A DNA stretch of 64,000 bases from JADJLQ01 sp964405735 (lineage in GTDB: Bacteria > Bacteroidota > Bacteroidia > Chitinophagales > Saprospiraceae): contig CAYOPD010000008.1 in the NCBI GenBank assembly GCA_964405735.1, positions 6,261-70,260 on the forward strand, given 5' to 3'. Positions within the stretch are counted from its first letter, which is position 1; every line of letters begins with the position of its first letter. Below the pieces are notes generated by a model. It worked only from the letters and a program-made list of their open reading frames with translations. It searched no databases and was not told where the DNA came from. This document shows positions 25,823-34,319 of the stretch, piece by piece. The translations under genes and the position numbers were made by a program.

Positions 25823-26658
25823 TCCTTTACCGTCAGCTGGCGGAGGCGGACATTCCACGGGGATTGGCGTTATGCCGGCAGGCGGGATGGAACCAGCTTG
25901 AAAGAGATTGGAAAATTTTCCTGACGCTCAGCCCGGAGGGTTGCCTGGCCGCTGAAGAAGGCATGGTTATTGGTACGGCTGCTACCTTAAACTACGGAAA
26001 TCGTTTCAGTTGGATTGGGATGGTTTTGGTGGATAAGGAATTTAGAGGACGGGGCATTGGCATGGAATTGCTGCATAAAGCCCTGGATATTTTAAAAAAG
26101 AAAACTACAGTGAAACTGGATGCCACTCCGGCAGGCCGGCCACTTTATTTGAAATTGGGTTTTGTAGATGAATATCCATTGAGCCGGATGATCAAACCCG
26201 GTATCCATCACACACCCTATGGATCGGCAGCAAGAGAATTTCAAAAAGCTGAGTGGGAAAAAATAGCTGAACCTGATTTTAAAGTCTTTGGCGCAAACCG
26301 CCTCCCCTTGCTGGAATGGATGTATACCGGTGCCCCGAAAATGAGTTTTATTGTGGAAAGAAACAACGAGATTCTGGGTTATAGTTTTGGGAGGCAGGGA
26401 CATCGGTATATGCATATTGGTCCCGTGGTGGCTGCTGACGGGAATATTGCCCGGCAACTTGTTTCAGCGTCATTGAACCAGTGTAACGGTCAGGCCGTCA
26501 TGTTGGATATTTCACATTTTGATCCGTCCTGGACGGCATGGTTGGCGTCTATTGGTTTTGAAGAACAACGCCCGTTTTACAGAATGTACCGCGGACTTAA
26601 TGGTTTTCCGGGCGAGCCGGAAAAACAATTCGCGATCCTGGGGCCGGAGTTTGGATAA
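25819..26658 (+). CDS. Two-domain GNAT acetyltransferase
   Basis: 279 aa. The ATG at 25819 overlaps the MFS stop by four bases, so it is translationally coupled to the transporter. N-terminal GNAT: WIGMVLVDKEFRGRGIGMELLHKAL contains the acetyl-CoA loop RGRGIG. The C-terminal ~130 residues look like the second, YitH/Acetyltransf_18-type GNAT half. The substrate is unknown; coupling to a carboxylate transporter operon suggests modification of an intermediate or simple housekeeping co-expression. Confidence 0.88.
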   Translation: MILYRQLAEADIPRGLALCRQAGWNQLERDWKIFLTLSPEGCLAAEEGMVIGTAATLNYGNRFSWIGMVLVDKEFRGRGIGMELLHKALDILKKKTTVKLDATPAGRPLYLKLGFVDEYPLSRMIKPGIHHTPYGSAAREFQKAEWEKIAEPDFKVFGANRLPLLEWMYTGAPKMSFIVERNNEILGYSFGRQGHRYMHIGPVVAADGNIARQLVSASLNQCNGQAVMLDISHFDPSWTAWLASIGFEEQRPFYRMYRGLNGFPGEPEKQFAILGPEFG

Positions 26659-26808
26659 AAAAAGACAACCCATACAACCTTTTTCCCAGCGAACGCACTA
26701 ATAGGTGTTTTCCATTCCCAAATTCTTGAAATCGTGATTGGGCCCTGGATACCAAGGCGGTTACCAATAAGTATCTTAGAATGAGGAAGGATGTTGATTT
26801 TGTAAATA

Positions 26809-27324
26809 ATGAATTTTATTGATCAGGCACTGGTTGCGGTTTATCTCAAAACCCGGGACGAGACTACTTTCCGTTTATTGTATTCCAGGCATGCCCAGGC
26901 CCTTTGGAATATGGCTATGAAACTGACTGCCGGCAATACCCCCAAAGCCGAAGAAATGCTCCAGGAGACCTGGCTGAGGGCGATTACCGGACTGCCCTCG
27001 TTTGAATGGAAATCCAGTCTCCGGACCTGGATGATTAAAATATTGATCAACCGGTGTCGGGAAATGAATAGAAAAAAAACAGAAGTGGTCCTGGAAGAAG
27101 CTCACTTGCAATCCGACCATAATGTTATAATATTAAACGATACTCAACAGATAATGGCCTTATTGCCTGAGGGATACCGGACGGTACTTCTGTTACATGA
27201 CCTGGAAGGGTATAAACATGAAGAAATAGCCCAAATGCTGGAAATTGCCCCCGGAACCAGTAAAAGCCAGTTGTACCAGGCAAGAAAGGCATTCCGGAAA
27301 CTGATTCAAAAGGAAAACACATAA
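26809..27324 (+). CDS. ECF-family RNA polymerase sigma factor
   Basis: 171 aa. Sigma region 2 covers ~15-85 (FRLLYSRHAQALWNMA...AEEMLQETWLRAI, then LRTWMIKILINRCREMNR), and region 4 covers ~105-165 (LPEGYRTVLLLHDLEGYKHEEIAQML with KSQLYQARKAFRKLI as the recognition helix). There is no C-terminal extension, unlike the long ECF42 group. The downstream YCII-domain gene begins 9 bp after its stop, so they are co-transcribed; the partner is a candidate anti-sigma factor. Confidence 0.94.
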   Translation: MNFIDQALVAVYLKTRDETTFRLLYSRHAQALWNMAMKLTAGNTPKAEEMLQETWLRAITGLPSFEWKSSLRTWMIKILINRCREMNRKKTEVVLEEAHLQSDHNVIILNDTQQIMALLPEGYRTVLLLHDLEGYKHEEIAQMLEIAPGTSKSQLYQARKAFRKLIQKENT

Positions 27325-27333
27325 TTCAAACCG

Positions 27334-27918
27334 ATGGAAAAACCCTTGACCCCGGAAGAAAAGAAAAGGCTTCAAATCGATACCCCCGATGACCGGGTAC
27401 CATCTTATTTAATCACAAAAATTATCAAAAAAATGAAACAGGAAAACCTCATCATGGAACCCAGACCGCTTTTGACCAGATCCTGGACCGGCCTTGCCGC
27501 TTCCTTGTTATTCGGTATCGGTTTATTCGCTGTTGGATATTATGCAGGCAAGCCCGAAGAATCAAAGGACTCAATTGCGATTGCCACACCCAAAGCAGCG
27601 AAATTTATGCTCCTGGTCCACAACGACGATCTACCAGCCCAGGACCCCATGCAACAGGTCAGGGAATACAGCGCCTGGCTTCAGGACATCAAAGCAAAAC
27701 GCTTCGCCGAAGGGGAGCACCTGCACGGCAATGGCTGGATCTTATCCGGTAAAGATCAGGGCCGCACGGAAGCAAGATCTGAATTTATGGGCAGACAGGA
27801 ATTGGGGGGGTATTTTACTTTTGAAGCCGATAATGCAGACGAGGCGCTGGCCATTGCGAAAACCTGCCCGCATTTGAAGTATAAGGGGACACTGGAATTG
27901 AGGGAGATTTATAGGTAA
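27334..27918 (+). CDS. Membrane-anchored YCII-related protein, putative anti-sigma factor
   Basis: 194 aa. Residues 1-50 are polar and helical, residues ~51-71 form one transmembrane helix (WTGLAASLLFGIGLFAVGYY), and residues 88-194 are a YCII/DGPF-type domain (KFMLLVHNDD, EYSAWLQDIKAKRFAEGEHL, GGYFTFEADNADEALAIAKTCP, ending TLELREI). The layout, with a short cytosolic segment, one helix and a periplasmic domain directly after an ECF sigma gene, is that of anti-sigma factors. DGPF/YCII proteins are known neighbours of ECF42 sigma factors but are usually soluble; anchoring one across the membrane is unusual. Anti-sigma function is inference. Confidence 0.85.
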   Translation: MEKPLTPEEKKRLQIDTPDDRVPSYLITKIIKKMKQENLIMEPRPLLTRSWTGLAASLLFGIGLFAVGYYAGKPEESKDSIAIATPKAAKFMLLVHNDDLPAQDPMQQVREYSAWLQDIKAKRFAEGEHLHGNGWILSGKDQGRTEARSEFMGRQELGGYFTFEADNADEALAIAKTCPHLKYKGTLELREIYR

Positions 27919-28147
27919 GTAGTTGGCTGGTTAGCTGGTCGTCAGGGCACCAAGAGATGAATGCCTCTTCCAGCAAAAAGGTTACATGGAGAACGCAAAG
28001 GTTGCGGAGCAAAAGGATTGTTCGACAGCATTTCAATTCTTTATTCATATCTCTGTACTCTCCGTCCCTCCGTGCGCCCTTATTCCTCTGTGATAAAGTC
28101 TGCATCAACCCTGCGGCTTTAACGTTGGGTTTGAAAGTGTAAAAAGG

Positions 28148-28167
28148 CACAGGGCTTAAGCCCTGTG
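28148..28167. repeat. 20-bp perfect palindrome
   Basis: CACAGGGCTTAAGCCCTGTG is a perfect inverted repeat without a loop, 14 bp past the 3' end of the DUF1080 gene. No T-run follows on either strand, so a terminator is possible but not clear. It is similar in style to the GGGGCTAAAGCCCC element at 59927. Just upstream (28045-28100) lies a stretch with CTCCGTCCCTCCGTGCGC that resembles one arm of the 6.6-kb hairpin repeats. Confidence 0.8.
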
Positions 28168-28180
28168 AAGGCCCGTTAGA

Positions 28181-28921
28181 TCAATTAATCTCCGGCGCCA
28201 CCTGGGAGGGGGAAGTCACCCCGGGGGGCAACTCCATAAGGTAAAAATTACGAAAGTGGATCTCGGCTCCCTCCGATTCCATGCATAGATATCCCTTCTT
28301 TTGTGTTGCTTTTGCAAGTCCGTTTACAAATTTTCCGTTCACGGACAGCTTTACCACTCCATCCACGCAAACCACATCGTAAGTATTCCATTCGCCACGG
28401 CCCTTGCACCTGTTTTCGAGCGATTTGCTCCGGGTATTCCTTGGGTTGTCCGGTAAGGTTTCCACTCCTCCCACCCCAAATAGCTCACCATGAACATAAG
28501 CGACGGGTGGCTCGACACCATCCTTTGAATGTAACTTGACCCAATCCAATTCGAGCATCTGGACTTCGACTCCATTGGGAAGACGATTCTTCTCGCCCGG
28601 AATTGCATCGCTCCAAACAAAAACTCCCGAATTTCCTCCGGGCTCCATATGTTTCCATTCCACGTGGAGGATAAAGTTCTCATATTGTTTTTCGCTTCGC
28701 ATCACCCCGATGGGTCTTCCCGAGCAAATCAATTCATCTTTCCGTAAAGACCAGGTACCGGGATCCGTGTTGACGTTTTTCCATTTAATGGCCGTTCCTT
28801 TCTTTTTATTCTGGATGGAATTAACCTCTTTGCCAAAAGTGATGGATTGCGCAGCCGCGGATTGGAAAGTGCTCAACAGGAGTACCCAGCTCCATGGTAT
28901 AAGATGCGCTAAAATTTTCAT
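28181..28921 (-). CDS. DUF1080 (3-keto-glycoside hydrolase/lyase family) exported protein
   Basis: 246 aa with signal peptide (MKILAHLIPWSWVLLLSTFQSAAAQS). DUF1080 fold motifs: TWSLRKDELICSG, ENFILHVEWKHMEPGGNSGVFVW, NGVEVQMLELDWV, and WNTYDVVCVDGVVKLSVNGKFVNG. This is a concanavalin-like fold; members act on 3-keto-disaccharides/3-keto-glycosides by cleaving or eliminating across the glycosidic bond. The gene lies 20 bp downstream of a Tat-exported Gfo/Idh oxidoreductase on the same strand. That is the expected partner: the oxidoreductase makes the 3-keto sugar, the DUF1080 enzyme breaks the bond. Confidence 0.93.
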   Translation of the reverse strand: MKILAHLIPWSWVLLLSTFQSAAAQSITFGKEVNSIQNKKKGTAIKWKNVNTDPGTWSLRKDELICSGRPIGVMRSEKQYENFILHVEWKHMEPGGNSGVFVWSDAIPGEKNRLPNGVEVQMLELDWVKLHSKDGVEPPVAYVHGELFGVGGVETLPDNPRNTRSKSLENRCKGRGEWNTYDVVCVDGVVKLSVNGKFVNGLAKATQKKGYLCMESEGAEIHFRNFYLMELPPGVTSPSQVAPEIN

Positions 28922-28941
28922 CGGATTATAAAGTATAACGA

Positions 28942-30261
28942 TCAGCCTAAAACTTTAGTGATGCCGGGAATGGCAACCTCCGGTCCGGCATACTTCAAAT
29001 CCCAATTAAACTGATCTATGGGGGGCCCCAAGACCTGATTCGAATTAATGGCGTCTTCCCAGGTGATGGTTTGTCCGCTATAAGCCACCATCCTTCCTAA
29101 AATGGCCAACATGGTACTGTTGGCCATCATTTGACCATCGTTCATGGGTTTACCGTTCCGGATGGAAGCAAAAAGTTCGTTGTGCTGGGTCTGGTAGGGA
29201 TCGTTTTTTTCTCCCTGGTAAGTCCACCTGGTTTTACCGTTGATTTCAGGGATCCCGGTGCTTTTCACCAGGGCATGTCCCAGGGAACCCGCGATTTCCA
29301 CTGAATTACGCGTAGAGCAGCCGGCTTGCTGACGGCTGAAACTGAAACCCCTTACTCCGTTTCCATATTCGTATTCAATGGCAAAATGGTCGTAAATGTT
29401 TCCGTACATTTTATCGACACGCGCCTGCCTGCCTCCGGTACCGGTTGCCTGCAGGGGCAGTTTATCTCCCATAGCCCAGGACATCATGTCCAGGCTGTGC
29501 ACGATCATTTCTACGAGATAGTCCCCCGACAACCAGTTTTGATAATACCAGTTGCGCATCTGGTACTCCATGTCCGTCCAGTTTTCCTGCCGGGGTTTAT
29601 ACCACAGGTAGCCTCCGTTGCGGGTGGAGGATACGATCCGGATCTCACCGATTTCACCCTGCAAGATTTTTTCAAAAAAGGCCCGTTTGGGGTAATCATA
29701 GCGAAAGGTGAAGCCCGAAACGAGAGACAATTTTTTGTCCATGGCTTTTCTGGCAGCAGCCAGCACCTTACGCACTCCTGGAGCGTCTACCGCCACCGGC
29801 TTTTCACAAAAGACGTGTTTTCCGGCGTCGATGGCGGCGATTAAATGATCTGGCCGGAAAGAAGGGGGGGTGGTCAGAATGACGACATCCACACCCGAAT
29901 CAATGACTTTTTTATAAGCATCAAAACCAACAAACTTATGCGCAGGATCTACTTTTACTTTTTTGCCATCGACCTCGATCAGGGATTTGTAGGATTCTTC
30001 AAGCCGGTCCAGGAAAACGTCCCCCATGGCCGTAAGCACCACATCCGGATCAGCCGCCAAAGCCTGGGCGGCAGCACCCGTGCCTCTTCCCCCGCAGCCG
30101 ATGAGGCCCACTTTCAGAATATTTGCCGTATTATAAGATTTCCGGGCAAAGGACTGGCCCGGAAGGCCCAGGTTCAAGGCCATGGTGCCGCCCACTACGG
30201 CCGCCCCGGTCGATTTCAAAAAGGTTCTGCGATCGGTACCGGATATTTTATTTTTTTTCAT
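28942..30261 (-). CDS. Tat-exported Gfo/Idh/MocA oxidoreductase, probable glycoside 3-dehydrogenase
   Basis: 439 aa. Twin-arginine signal TDRRTFLKSTGAAVVGG, then Rossmann LKVGLIGCGGRGTGAAAQ, the EKP motif (VFCEKPVAVDAPGVR, catalytic Lys), and the C-terminal Gfo/Idh domain with a DYLVEMIVHSLDMMSWAMGD histidine segment. Periplasmic Gfo/Idh proteins carry a tightly bound NAD and typically reshuffle redox state during 3-keto sugar chemistry. Adjacent to the DUF1080 gene (20 bp) in the same direction, consistent with a two-step oxidation-cleavage unit. Confidence 0.94.
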   Translation of the reverse strand: MKKNKISGTDRRTFLKSTGAAVVGGTMALNLGLPGQSFARKSYNTANILKVGLIGCGGRGTGAAAQALAADPDVVLTAMGDVFLDRLEESYKSLIEVDGKKVKVDPAHKFVGFDAYKKVIDSGVDVVILTTPPSFRPDHLIAAIDAGKHVFCEKPVAVDAPGVRKVLAAARKAMDKKLSLVSGFTFRYDYPKRAFFEKILQGEIGEIRIVSSTRNGGYLWYKPRQENWTDMEYQMRNWYYQNWLSGDYLVEMIVHSLDMMSWAMGDKLPLQATGTGGRQARVDKMYGNIYDHFAIEYEYGNGVRGFSFSRQQAGCSTRNSVEIAGSLGHALVKSTGIPEINGKTRWTYQGEKNDPYQTQHNELFASIRNGKPMNDGQMMANSTMLAILGRMVAYSGQTITWEDAINSNQVLGPPIDQFNWDLKYAGPEVAIPGITKVLG

Positions 30262-30361
30262 CTTCTTTCAGTTTAATTAAAAATAGTTTATTCGTTTGTG
30301 GAACGATTGGATAAACAAAATACAAAAAAATAAAAGCTATATTTCACGGATAACGCATAAG

Positions 30362-31489
30362 ATGATGATGTTTAAAATAATCCTGGGCTGGATAATGCTC
30401 TTCCCGACTTTCAATGATTCCATTCTGGCCCAGAAATTCAGACCCCAGACCGCGGTGTCCATTAAAGGAGAAAATTTTTATATCAACGGCAAAATCACCC
30501 TGAAAGCCAAAAACTACGAAGGCATGAGGCTTGAAGGCCTTCTCCCCAATAGCCGGATGGTCCAGGGAATTTTCGACGATGCCAATCCGGAGACCAGGCA
30601 CTACTGGCAATATCCGGACGGGACTACCTGGGATCCTGAACGAAATACCCGTGAATTTGTGGAAGCCATGAAGGATTGGCGAGAACATGGCCTGCTGGCT
30701 TTTACTCTCAATCTGCAAGGGGGTAATCCCTTTGGTTACGGAGCCAGCCAACCCTGGATAAATACTGCCTTTAAATCCGACGGTAGCCTGGACCCGGCCT
30801 ATATGACCAGGCTGGAAAAAATTATAAGGGAGGCCGACCGGCTTGGGATGGTAATCATCCTGGGTTATTTTTATTTTGGACAGGATCAACACCTGAAAGA
30901 TGAAAAAGCTGTCCTGAACGGAGTGAGGCGGGCCACAGAATGGATCATCGGCAAGGGATTCCGTAATGTAATCATCGAAATCAATAATGAATGCGACATC
31001 AACGATATTGTAAGGGGCAACCATGTGGCGCCGTATGACCATGCCATACTCGATTCCAAAAGGGTGCATGAGCTGATCAACTTAGCCCAATCCATTCAAA
31101 AAGGGAAAAACAGATTGCCGGTAACCACCAGTTTTATAGGAGGCGCCTTGCCTACGGAAGCCGTGATGGCCGTTTCCGATTTTCTGCTCCTCCACGGGAA
31201 TGGCGTGGGCAAACCGGAAAAGATCAATGAAATGGTCCAAACCATCCGGGGAAATAAAAAATACAAAGGAGTGCCCATTGTATTTAACGAAGACGATCAT
31301 TTCGATTTTGACCGCCCTTTAAATAATTTTCTGGCGGCTACCCGGGAACATGCGTCCTGGGGTTATTTTGATTACCGCATGAAAGACGAAGGGTTTGATG
31401 AAGGCTATCAAAGCGTGCCGGTAAACTGGAAGATATCTTCGGAACGCAAAAAAGGATTTTTTGGATTGTTGAAAGAAATGACCCACTAA
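30362..31489 (+). CDS. Exported GH5-like glycoside hydrolase
   Basis: 375 aa counting from the ATG at 30362; ATGs at 30365 and 30368 are also possible and all give the same signal peptide (FKIILGWIMLFPTFNDSILAQ). The TIM-barrel clan GH-A logic is visible: an Asn-Glu pair N209-E210 (NVIIEINNECD) as acid/base and E310 (VPIVFNEDDHF) as the likely nucleophile. The N-terminal 60 residues form a small beta segment (VSIKGENFYINGKI) often seen as a 'collagenase-like' cap. Family assignment is GH5-like or an unclassified GH-A relative; substrate unknown. A gene for a glycosidase-like/FGE-like fusion starts 42 bp downstream. Confidence 0.85.
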   Translation: MMMFKIILGWIMLFPTFNDSILAQKFRPQTAVSIKGENFYINGKITLKAKNYEGMRLEGLLPNSRMVQGIFDDANPETRHYWQYPDGTTWDPERNTREFVEAMKDWREHGLLAFTLNLQGGNPFGYGASQPWINTAFKSDGSLDPAYMTRLEKIIREADRLGMVIILGYFYFGQDQHLKDEKAVLNGVRRATEWIIGKGFRNVIIEINNECDINDIVRGNHVAPYDHAILDSKRVHELINLAQSIQKGKNRLPVTTSFIGGALPTEAVMAVSDFLLLHGNGVGKPEKINEMVQTIRGNKKYKGVPIVFNEDDHFDFDRPLNNFLAATREHASWGYFDYRMKDEGFDEGYQSVPVNWKISSERKKGFFGLLKEMTH

Positions 31490-31531
31490 AGGGAGACTGC
31501 GAGCCACCCCTTTACTTAAACAATACCACCC

Positions 31532-33700
31532 ATGCTCTCAAAAAAAATCACCATTCTCCTATTCTCCTTTACCTGCTTCCAGTCGATAAGCGCCCAGGTC
31601 ACGGATCCTCAGCAGGTCAAAATTACCGAAAGGCATTATCAACTTATCAAAGCGCCTCACGTGGCGGATCAATGGGAGAAATGGCGCAAGGAGATCAGTG
31701 CCTGGAAAGATTCGGTTCTCCACCAGATGGCATACCGGGGCGAAGTCTATCAGAAGCAGGAATACCAATGGGCTTCGAAGGCCTATTCCGCCTTGTTTCT
31801 TATGGCTAATGATAAAAACCTGTATGATCAAAACGGGAGCTATGCGATTAAAAAGTATTTGCATAAATACGAGGAGCAATATGGGGGAGTGGATGTGGTG
31901 ATCCTCTGGCCCACTTATCCCCAATTGGGATTTGACGACAGGGATCAGTATTTTTTCTACAGGAACCTGCCCGGGGGGGTAAAGGCACTTAAAGCTTTGA
32001 GTGATGAGCTCCATGCAATGGGTAAAAAAATGGTTATTGCGTATAATCCATGGGACGACATCGCCCGCCTGGAAGGAAGGAACGACGTGGATGAATTGCT
32101 GAACTTGTTGAAGGAAACCGGGGCGGACGGTTTTTTTCTGGATACCATTTCCAATTTTGAAAGCCTTTTTCAAAAACTAAAAACCGCCAGTCCGGGTGCC
32201 GTCTTTCAATCGGAGATACCGATCATGCCCGAAGCCCTGGACGAGGTGCATCAGTCCTGGCTGGAAGTAGCCTGGACGAGAAACCATACGCTTGAATTCA
32301 ACGAGGTGCCGGTCCTGGTTCGAAACCGCTGGCTGGAACAACGGCACATGATATACCGGTTGTCGCGGCACAGTCATGAGCAATCCATGCTGATACAGAA
32401 TGCCTGGATCAATGGCTGTGGTATTGTAATATGGGAAAATGTATTCGGTACGATCAATGAATTGAATCCACGGGACCGATCCTTCTTCAATGCGATGCTG
32501 CCGGTGCAGCGTCGCTACTCCCGTTTTTTTACCGAGGGTAAGTGGACCCCTCTGATTCCGGTCCTGCTCAGCCGCGTATATGCAAGTCAATGGGAGCTGG
32601 ACGGCAAAAAACTCTGGACTTTAATCAATCGCCAGGAACAATGGGCCAAAGGAATCGTCTTTGCCGATGATTTTACACCGGGCATGAAGTATTATGACCT
32701 GATCACGGGAAAAGAAATAGAAACAAAAACAATCAACGGGAAAACGTATTTATCCATTGAATTAAAACCCAAAGCGATCAGTGGCATACTTTCTGTTCCG
32801 GAGAAGGAGCGGTCGCCCGATTTTTACGCTTTCCTGGAAAGCCAGTCCATAAAAGATAAAAACTCCAGTTCCAGTACGTCTTATTTCCTTCCATCACACC
32901 GTCTGAAACCCGTAAAAAGCACCATCAAATATTCAAAAAATAAATTACCACAGGGCATGGTGCAAATACCCGTACTCCAGGAACCGGTGACCCTGAATTT
33001 CAGCTTTCGCCAGAGGGAATGCGGGTTTTACCCGATGGAGGGCATTGTCGATTTCTCTTACAGCCGGGCCATCAACCAAATCCTTTCAGCACCCGTAAAA
33101 ACGAGCCTGAAAGCCTATGCCATGGACGAAACAACAGTGACCAATGCCCAGTTTAAGCGGTTCCTGGATGTTTCCAAATATAGACCTGCCCACCCGGAAA
33201 ATTTCCTAAAACATTGGATGGGCAACCAAATCCCGCAGGGCCTGGAAGATCATCCCGTAGTTTGGGTGAGCCTTGATGATGCGCGAGCCTACGCCAAGTG
33301 GGCGCGAAAACGATTGCCATCCGAAGCCGAATGGCAATGGGCTGCGCAAAACGGAGTCCGGGAAACAGCATATCCCTGGGGGCATGAATTTGACTCTACC
33401 CTATGCAACAGTGGTCAGACCAGGGCCCTTGCTCCTGTGAAACGGTTTGAGAAAGGCAGGACCCCATCCGGACTTTATGATATGAGTGGAAATGTATGGC
33501 AATGGACGGAGAGTGAACGTACGGACGGATACAATAATTATTGCATTTTACGGGGCGGCGCCTGGTATATAAACAGGAACTCACATTGGTATGCAGATCA
33601 GGGACCTCAAAAAACAAGTTTTGGGGCCAAATATCTTTTGACTTACCCAGGGCTGGACCGGTGTGCAACCATCGGGTTCAGGTGTGTGGTGGATCTGTAG
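31532..33700 (+). CDS. Exported glycosidase-like TIM barrel fused to formylglycine-generating-enzyme-like domain
   Basis: 722 aa with signal peptide (MLSKKITILLFSFTCFQSISAQ). Residues ~25-460 resemble an (alpha/beta)8 glycosidase-type barrel (VDVVILWPTYPQLG, ADGFFLDTISNF, then a C-terminal beta domain); I cannot assign a GH family. Residues ~500-722 are an FGE/sulfatase-modifying-factor fold: AMDETTVTNAQFKRFL, HPVVWVSLDDARAYAKWARKRLPSEAEWQWAA, PSGLYDMSGNVWQWTES, and ILRGGAWY. The CxxxxC pair of true FGE is not obvious (late part reads GLDRCATIGFRC), so sulfatase activation is doubtful. An unusual fusion in one intact frame. Confidence 0.87.
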   Translation: MLSKKITILLFSFTCFQSISAQVTDPQQVKITERHYQLIKAPHVADQWEKWRKEISAWKDSVLHQMAYRGEVYQKQEYQWASKAYSALFLMANDKNLYDQNGSYAIKKYLHKYEEQYGGVDVVILWPTYPQLGFDDRDQYFFYRNLPGGVKALKALSDELHAMGKKMVIAYNPWDDIARLEGRNDVDELLNLLKETGADGFFLDTISNFESLFQKLKTASPGAVFQSEIPIMPEALDEVHQSWLEVAWTRNHTLEFNEVPVLVRNRWLEQRHMIYRLSRHSHEQSMLIQNAWINGCGIVIWENVFGTINELNPRDRSFFNAMLPVQRRYSRFFTEGKWTPLIPVLLSRVYASQWELDGKKLWTLINRQEQWAKGIVFADDFTPGMKYYDLITGKEIETKTINGKTYLSIELKPKAISGILSVPEKERSPDFYAFLESQSIKDKNSSSSTSYFLPSHRLKPVKSTIKYSKNKLPQGMVQIPVLQEPVTLNFSFRQRECGFYPMEGIVDFSYSRAINQILSAPVKTSLKAYAMDETTVTNAQFKRFLDVSKYRPAHPENFLKHWMGNQIPQGLEDHPVVWVSLDDARAYAKWARKRLPSEAEWQWAAQNGVRETAYPWGHEFDSTLCNSGQTRALAPVKRFEKGRTPSGLYDMSGNVWQWTESERTDGYNNYCILRGGAWYINRNSHWYADQGPQKTSFGAKYLLTYPGLDRCATIGFRCVVDL

Positions 33701-33713
33701 CCGGGAAATTATT

Positions 33714-33744
33714 CGCCCGGGCGCTTCATTCCGAGTCCTCGGAA
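33714..33744. repeat. Pair of small palindromes between convergent genes
   Basis: CGCCCGGGCG (33714-33723) and a TTCCGAG / CTCGGAA stem with a 2-nt loop (33729-33744) fill the 60-bp junction between the glycosidase-FGE gene and the DinB gene. Candidate terminator or REP-like element; no T-run. Confidence 0.5.
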
Positions 33745-33760
33745 GGCCCCCACAATCTCC

Positions 33761-34285
33761 TCAACTCAAATATTTTTCCTTAATGATGTTAATATGATGC
33801 AATTCATGTCCGGCAATATGGTAACCCAGGGCCCGGACCGTCGCCTTATTTTTATTGGCCACTCCCTGCCTCAGCAGGGCGGTCTGATCAAAACCATTAA
33901 ATAGAGCAATGGTCGCCAAACGAACGGCTTCATACTCTTCCATAATATTGCCTATACTCCTTTCGTTGGCGTTGGAATACAGAACATATTCGTCCTGCTC
34001 AAAGCCGGGAAGAGCGGTATTCTCATTCCTGGCAAAACACAAAGCCCGGTAAGCGTATATGCGTTCATCGTCAATGATGTGGACCAGGACTTCTTTTATG
34101 GTCCATTTATCCGGAGCATACCGGTAAGTCCATTTTTCTTCGGGCAAGGAGGAGACAAGCGCCTTTACCCTATCCAGGTTATCCTTAAGATGTTTTAATA
34201 ACTGACCATCGTCTGGTAAAAGGTCGATATACATGCAAGCATAAAAAGGATATTCGCCGGGCTCTGGTTTTTCAATTATTTTCAA
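33761..34285 (-). CDS. DinB-family protein
   Basis: 174 aa, cytoplasmic, four-helix DinB/YfiT fold. Metal-ligand candidates: KEVLVHIIDDE (first His) and the late GHELHHINIIKE (two His), which fit the three-His metal site. DinB-like proteins are metal-dependent thiol-transferases (e.g. with bacillithiol or mycothiol) or of unknown role. Its gene is separated from the GH10 gene by 34 bp on the same strand. Confidence 0.93.
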   Translation of the reverse strand: MKIIEKPEPGEYPFYACMYIDLLPDDGQLLKHLKDNLDRVKALVSSLPEEKWTYRYAPDKWTIKEVLVHIIDDERIYAYRALCFARNENTALPGFEQDEYVLYSNANERSIGNIMEEYEAVRLATIALFNGFDQTALLRQGVANKNKATVRALGYHIAGHELHHINIIKEKYLS

Positions 34286-34319
34286 GACAGCTATTTTTTA
34301 GAGCGAAATTGGTAACGTT

